In this document: piece by piece, positions 58,484-64,000 of the stretch
How the letters are laid out: every line of letters begins with the position of its first letter
Numbering within the stretch: the first letter of the stretch is position 1
Origin: Thamnaconus septentrionalis
Lineage: Eukaryota; Chordata; Actinopteri; Tetraodontiformes; Monacanthidae
Direction of reading: 5' to 3'
Assembly: GCA_009823395.1 (NCBI GenBank)
Contig: CM020501.1
Coordinates: 28,756,361 to 28,820,360 of the forward strand
DNA: 64,000 nucleotides
Notes under the pieces: model-generated
What the model saw: the letters and a program-made list of their open reading frames with translations, nothing else
The model's database searches: none
What the model was told of the DNA's origin: nothing
Translations under genes and position numbers: made by a program

Positions 58484-59047
58484 TATTGCCAACTTCCATT
58501 CAGAAAAATAAAGCAGGACTCCCGCAGAGCTCGGGGCCATGACCATCACAGGCCAGAGGCTCACCAGTCGTGGTAAATCAAAACTTAAAATAGGGTTTCA
58601 AAAAAGTATATGGTTCACATACTGCTTTGAACTGCTTTGTTCCCAATAGACACTAGAAATAAGCTGAATGTTTAAATTGGATTGAAACATATTTTTACAC
58701 AACAATCATTAAATTGCAGGATGGTTGGCTTTCACAAAGGAATTGAATAAATAAAGCTGAAAAGAACAAGCCATCCTGATTCATAGCCGACTATATGCAA
58801 GCTACGCAGCAAGTACGCAGTTGTTGTGAATGGGCTGCGCAATGGTATTGCCTGCAGCTACGTAGATTATGGTTTTGAACGCAAACTCTATGGAAATGAA
58901 CGTGAGTTTGCATCCAAAATAAATTTACGTTCACGACAACTTAGAAATACGGAACAAACTCCGTCCTGTATGGATTCAAAACAGGGCGGACCATTTCATT
59001 GTCAAATACGGGACATTTCTGTATTTTAAGGGACGGTTGGCAACTCC
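58484..59047. mobile_element. Possible nonautonomous DNA transposon (ttgccaac ends)
   Basis: The left end (tattgccaacttccattcag, then aaaaataaagcaggact) and the inverted right end (gagttgccaaccgtccctta, then aaatacagaaatgtcccgt) share a TTGCCAAC box and a degenerate continuation. The right end (tacgggacatttctgtattt then taagggacggttggcaac) is a familiar fish repeat terminus. There is no coding capacity. Confidence 0.5.
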
Positions 59048-59417
59048 ATCGGTGAGCTCTGCCTTGGAACAGCGATCATACCTTGGAACAAATCATACCT
59101 TAGCGATCGTAACTGGGTGAGCGTACAAGTGGCGTATATTTTTTTTTTTCCGTAGACCAAAAATGCAACAGGAGAAACGTCATATTTGGGTAAAGCAGTG
59201 TGGATAACCCCTGCTCACAGTTCAGTATGACAAAAAGTAGTGCCAACTAGCGTGTTAGCTCCGAGGCAGCGTTGACTAGCTGGTGTGACGTAGCGCTTGG
59301 CTAGACGCTTGACCATCTTTGACTTTGCCATGTTTTACAATTATTGCTTTTGTTATGTTTTACTCTGGAAAGCACCTTGTGCACCTTTTGGCTGTTGTAA
59401 GGTGGTATACAAACAAC

Positions 59418-59520
59418 ATTTGATTGATTGGCTTATTTGTATAGCGCTTTTCAGAAAACTCAAAGACACTTTAACAATAATTAAAATAATAAAATCAGTG
59501 CATTCAATCTAACTACAAAT
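59418..59520. mobile_element. Retroelement-tail-like fragment (tttgtatagcgcttttcag)
   Basis: The words gattgattggcttatttgta, then tagcgcttttcagaaaactc and ctttaacaataa form a common fish interspersed repeat end. A diverged relative of the neighbouring words (ctgtacaaacaacagtcgat) recurs near 59872-59892. Confidence 0.45.
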
Positions 59521-61104
59521 AAATCAAAATGCAGGGGTATATAAAATTACAAGAAATCAAACAAATTTAAAAGAAATTGATGGTGAAGTGTACGACATAA
59601 CAGGACAGGTAACACAGGACAATTAATCAGATGTTAAAAGCAGTTCTAAAAGGTGGGTTTTGAGATAGGATTTGAAGGTGGGCAGGTCAGTACAGGCACA
59701 AATGTGAAAGTCACAACAGCAGCATTAGCTGGTTGAACCTGCAACCAGCTAATTTCTTTGTCCAGCCTTCTCAAGAGCACCTTAAAACCTGTGGCCACCC
59801 CAATCCTTTGTCAATACATCTTAATAGAGCATAATGGATCCCTGGTTGTCCGCCTTTGGATGTGATTTACCGCTGTACAAACAACAGTCGATCGATTTAG
59901 TTGATTGCTCTTCTCTGATACCTCTGAACCTCGGCAGAAATTGGAGATTCCTGCGGAACACGAGTTGGGGAAAACTCAACGTGCCGTGCTGGCATGTCCC
60001 ACTAGCAGGGGCGGGGTTTAACCAAGGGTCGTGCTGTAACGCTACAAATTATTGCAACGTCTATTTGCATCTTCATGGGCAGAGAGCTCATTGCATAATT
60101 ATAAGGACGCCTTAAACCCCCCCACCCCCGCCCCAACGTGCACCAACAAGCAAGAAGAGGCTCAAATGTCACATTCCCACAATTTTACTCTGCCCCCCCG
60201 ACACGCCCCCATTCCATATCAGAAAAAAGGGGAAAAAAGAAGCCCCAGCTGGGGCGGCGGAGGGGACACAGATGGAAATCGATTAAACGGTTAGAGCTCA
60301 GCGGGATGGAGAAGGTGTCAGCCATGATCTGGACCCACTCGGTCTTATTACCACCCTAATACACTCCCACTTTGGAGGGTTTGGGGGCGTGGGGAAGTGG
60401 GGGTGTCCGTGCTGCACAACAGCTCGGCCGCTGCTTTTGTGGTTTCTCATTAACTCGGGGGAAGAAGGCTGAAGGAATGAGACCTCGGCCGCCTCGCCGG
60501 CTGTTGAGATGAATTAACATTGGAACGGGGGGCTCGAGGGGGGCTGCTGAACCGAGGCCCACCGACAAAACTGCTGCAGGAGGCCGCGCTTAATTTCCAA
60601 ATAAACTAAAGGAGAAAAAAAAAAAAAACGGGACTCACACTCAGCAGGTAGGAGTTTCACAAGCGTGGACTTCTAATTCGCCAATCAACGCAGTGTGGTG
60701 AGGGTTTTTTTTTTTTTCATTTCACAAAAAAAAAAAAGACGAGATCATCTTATCTCCAAGTACGAGCGGCGATAATTAAATTGAACCCCGGCGCAGGGCG
60801 CGGCAAGCATCGCCATGGCAACACAACATCCTGCCTGCAGGTTCCCACAGGGGGTTGGGGGTAGGGGGTGGTGTTGATGGTGGTGGTGGTGTTGGTTGTG
60901 GAGGGGTGGAGGGGGAGAGAGGGACACACCTTGCGTGACATCATGCGGCTCTCAGAAGGACGGGGAGCGTTTGAATCCGCATTCAAGTCGCTCGGAACCA
61001 CAAATAGAACCACCAGTAACCAACCAAGCCCTTTTTCACCCATAAAAGATTTAATGTACTGCACAATATCACTGCAGGTCACAATGCTTAGCAATATTTT
61101 AATT

Positions 61105-61162
61105 TACACTATATATATACATATACATATATATGTGTCTGCACATATGTATATACATATGT
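61105..61162. repeat. Imperfect (AT/ATAC)n repeat
   Basis: The tract is AT-rich, with atacatatacatatatatg units and an internal mirror around GTGTCTGCACAT. Confidence 0.8.
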
Positions 61163-61561
61163 CATTATCTTCCTGTATATAGGTTTGCACTGAAGGAACT
61201 GCTCTTGACTTCATGTACACTGAGACTAAAAGGCCTTCTATTCGATATTCTATTCTCTTCTAAAAAAGAGAATAGAAACCCAATGAGGGGCACAGGAACC
61301 CAATAACAATAGTTTGTCGTTGCAATTAAAATTCAGTTGTGGGACTGAAAAAGAACAAAATGCTGTTACAATGATATGTCAAGTCCCAGTCCCCCCTCCC
61401 CCCACCACCCCCACCACAGGTCACACCAGCTGTCAGCTTGGTGTGGGTCCTGCTGGTTGACTGTCAGCTAGGCTGAACGGTCGGCGATGGAGAGGAGAGG
61501 AGGGGTTTGGGAGAAAGACTCTAATCTAGACCCCTCTTCATCTGATGACACGCCAGTGGAC

Positions 61562-61695
61562 TTGAAATATCTAGGAGGAAGAGGAGGAGGAGGGAGGAAA
61601 AGGGAGAGGAAGAGGGAGAGGGAGGAGAAGGGGGAGGAAGAGGAGGAGGAATGAAGGAGGGAGAAGGAGGCAGAGGGAGGGAGGGAGGAGGAGAA
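61562..61695. repeat. (GGA)n-type polypurine tract
   Basis: Almost every base on the plus strand is a purine, arranged as GGA, GAGG and AGGGAG variants. Long Ser/Leu/Pro frames on the complement are artefacts. Confidence 0.92.
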
Positions 61696-62427
61696 GTGAG
61701 GAGGCTCAGTTGAGCTTTGTCCTTTCAGCTGGCGAGGTGCCAAAAGTCAGGCCTGTGGGAGACCCAGAGGGGGGACGGGGACCCCCCGGTCACCACGGCA
61801 GAGACACTCAGACACCGGCCAGGTGGTGGCGCTGCGGCACGACACAAAGTTCCAAACAGCAGCGCAAAGGCAGAAAGTCAGTTTTGGAAGCTAAGAGCGA
61901 AGCTAAGCCACCTCTGTGGCATCACTGCAGGTGCTGGCGCGGGATTGGACAGTGAGCATTCAGGTGCGTGCCAACCGCTGTGGATGATCTAAAAGTTGAA
62001 GAGAGCTGATGGACAGGATGTCAAACTGTACCAGAGCAGCTGGGAGGTCGCTGCGCTCCTCATTTGTTTTCTCTCTTTTTGTTCTCCCCTCTGGCTGTGA
62101 AAAACAAACGTGACCGAAAGCGTTTATGGGATAATTATGCGAGTCATTTTCCGGCGGCCTGAATGTTCCCATGATGCATCTGAAGCCCCCGATGGGAAAA
62201 AAAAAAAAATAAATAAAAATAATAAATGAACATCTCTAATTGCACCCCAGAGGTGCTGAGGCGAGATGATGTGAGCACTGTGTTGCTGATGTGAGAAACA
62301 CCAGGCTGATGTTCAACACGAGGAGCTTCTGCTTGATTCCGAGGATATTTCCACACATTGGCCACCAACACCCAACACAACACTGGAGGCTCCTCATATC
62401 AACAAGTTCTGCTCCTCATATCCAGCC

Positions 62428-62735
62428 CCCCCTCCCTCCTCCTCCTCCTCCTCCTTCTCCTCCCTCATCTCCTCCTGATCCTCCTCCTCCTTTCCTCATC
62501 CTCCCACTTCTTCTTTCTTCCCCCTTTCCCCTCTTCCACTCCTCCTTCCTCCTCCCACTCCTTCTTTCCTCCCCCTTTCCCCTCTTCCCCTCCTCCTCCC
62601 CCTCCTTTCCTCCTCTCTGTCCTCCTCCTCCTTTCCTTCTCCTCCTAATCCTCCTCCCTTACCTCCTCCTCCTTTCCTCCCCGCCTTCTCCTGATCCTCC
62701 TCTTGTCACTCCTCCCCGTCCTCCTCCGTCTCTCA
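62428..62735. repeat. (TCC)n-type polypyrimidine tract
   Basis: More than 300 bp are nearly pure pyrimidine with CTCCTC, CTTTCC and ATCC variants. It is broadly complementary to the purine tract at 61562-61695. The open frames of 96 and 170 residues here are low-complexity artefacts. Confidence 0.92.
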
Positions 62736-62944
62736 CGCTTTACCCTAGAGCGATCACATCTGACTACCATCTTCTGAATTGGATCTATGAGGTTTTAATG
62801 TGAAGCCGCAAAGTGGGTCAAACTTACAACTCGGATTCTGAGGGGTGGGGGATATTAAAAATAAAATAAAATAAAATAAAACGCTTTGGATCTGGACGTG
62901 AACTATGCAGGGTGGTGCAGTGATTGATAGCAAATGGGAGGGGA

Positions 62945-62976
<32 letters not shown>

Positions 62977-62977
62977 A
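62945..62977. repeat. (GT)n microsatellite
   Basis: About sixteen GT units have one TTT interruption. Confidence 0.92.
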
Positions 62978-63076
62978 GGGTGTATGTGAGGTTTGTGGGG
63001 GTGATAACAAGAGGCAGGTGGATGGAGAGGAAACAGGAAACAGCTGCACAGCATTAGAGACACTTCAGATTCCATT

Positions 63077-63078
<2 letters not shown>

Positions 63079-63112
<34 letters not shown>
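63079..63112. repeat. (AC)17 microsatellite
   Basis: The run is uninterrupted and is the inverted complement of the GT tract at 62945-62977, about 100 bp away. Confidence 0.93.
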
Positions 63113-63114
<2 letters not shown>

Positions 63115-63401
63115 GTTTTCTTTATTCATAACGGTTCAAAGCTCTTCTCCTTGGCAACGCGTGCGCACGCTGGAAACCGACGGTGCACGTTGCGTTGGGG
63201 TGTTCGCACGAGGGCCACGCGGACCGCCAGCGCCGTTCTCAAGCTGCGGTTGGTCGGCTTTGCAAAGAGGGGGCGCCAGAGAGGCCTCGCCTGCCACCTC
63301 AAAGCCGAGAGGTCAAGCTGCAAGGAAACGCTGAGAATCCTGACTGGCGGAATGAAAAAATGAATAAATTCATTCATTAAAAAAAGACGGAGGGAGGGCG
63401 G

Positions 63402-63431
63402 GCGAGCGAGCGAGGGAGCGAGCGAGCGAGG
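63402..63431. repeat. (GAGC)n repeat
   Basis: The tract consists of tetranucleotide GAGC/GCGA units with GGGA interruptions. Confidence 0.88.
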
Positions 63432-64000
63432 GAACCCCCCACCCCTCTGCACCCCCTGAGACGGAGATGGAGGAGGAGGATTTTCCCGCCTCAAATCTGC
63501 CCGATTATCCCGGAATGTGAAGCCTCGGCCTCGGCAGACCCGAGGGATCAGCGGCGATCACAGACTCGGGGAGACGACTGACGGCGGCATTGCCAGAAAT
63601 CAGCCGCCACTCGCAGGACCTTCATTTGTTAGGAACAGCAAATAAATACGGGCCGAGTCGAGTGCACTATTTCTATTTAAGCTCGCCGTTAAAACAAGCT
63701 GTTAAAAATGCCGTTATTAGACGTCGGGGCAACACATCTGCGAGACCCAACAAAGAAGAACCAAGACGCTGGTGGGATGTCTTGTCAGTACAGCTTGGTT
63801 ACAAGTTCCAACATTGAGACACATCACATTTATATACACAGACAGAAACACATTCAGATGAACACAAAGGCCATGCGTAACCCCCCCCCTCAGTGTTCAG
63901 AGTCTAATCGGGATAAAACTGTTTTTGAAGTGGGTTGTTTTGGAAGCAATCGTCCTCTAGCGCCTCCCAGAGGGAGGGCAGTAACTGGAGGGCTGAGTGA

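Larger units (their letters stand above)
51790..64000. other. gabrg3: Upstream gabrg3 intron or 5' region, exons 1-2 not found
   Basis: Beyond the most 5' recognised exon the window continues for 12.2 kb. I looked on the minus strand for the expected preceding exon (a DKKLRPDIG-type end in phase 1) and did not find it. The stretch holds GC-rich blocks (52741-53010; 53980-54200), an inverted repeat, hAT-like remnants, LINE-tail-like pieces and long simple repeats. Confidence 0.7.

Noticed and set aside
62291..62803. 170-residue proline/serine/leucine frame
   Set aside because: It reads through the polypyrimidine tract; low-complexity artefact.
63151..63494. Arg-rich frames near the window end as a first gabrg3 exon
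   Set aside because: They show no signal peptide plus DKKLRPDIG-type sequence and no donor in the required phase.

Overview
The window is vertebrate nuclear DNA, almost certainly from a percomorph-type teleost. It has long introns, dense microsatellites, typical fish DNA-transposon and retroelement remnants, and one recognisable protein-coding gene with GT-AG introns. There are no operons, bacterial signals, CRISPR arrays or rRNA/tRNA genes that I can recognise.

The gene is a GABA-A receptor gamma subunit, best matched to gamma-3 (gabrg3), on the minus strand. Eight coding exons run from 51789 down to the stop codon at 11325. They carry 1151 nt, about 382 residues, from the start of the mature extracellular domain (motif [18 protein letters not shown]) through the Cys-loop, the four membrane helices and the C-terminal YLYL. 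All junction phases fit. Exon lengths of 68, 83, 138 and 153 nt equal the standard lengths of this gene family as I know them. The signal-peptide exon and the first mature-domain exon were not found, and should lie upstream, beyond 64000, or be unrecognised between 51790 and 64000.

Two structural oddities stand out. The exon that is normally a single 221-nt unit is split into 98 + 132 nt by a 413-nt intron, with three extra codons. The M3-M4 cytoplasmic loop also lacks a middle segment that mammalian gamma-3 has.

Layout by region: 1-11324 is the 3' flank, with a MITE copy and simple repeats and no gene seen. 11325-23477 holds the last three exons, with a second MITE copy, an unrecognised broken coding remnant (15521-16100), a perfect-TIR MITE (17333-17662) and another TIR element (20403-20821). 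23478-32394 is a large intron with a dead Tc1-like transposon, a notable stem-loop (25711-25755), TTA repeats, a second inverted copy of the 20403 element and a DIRS-like retroelement remnant with inverted ends (30468-32124). 32395-40116 carries four exons and a spiky nonautonomous element. 40117-51721 is the largest closed intron and is mostly unique sequence with microsatellites. 51722-51789 is the most upstream exon seen. 51790-64000 is intronic or upstream sequence with GC-rich blocks, an inverted repeat, two hAT-like remnants, LINE-tail-like pieces and long purine/pyrimidine tracts.

I saw no second protein-coding gene that I could support and no clear new biological system. The best candidates for follow-up are the exon-splitting intron, the stem-loop at 25711-25755, the DIRS-like remnant and the unrecognised pseudogene.
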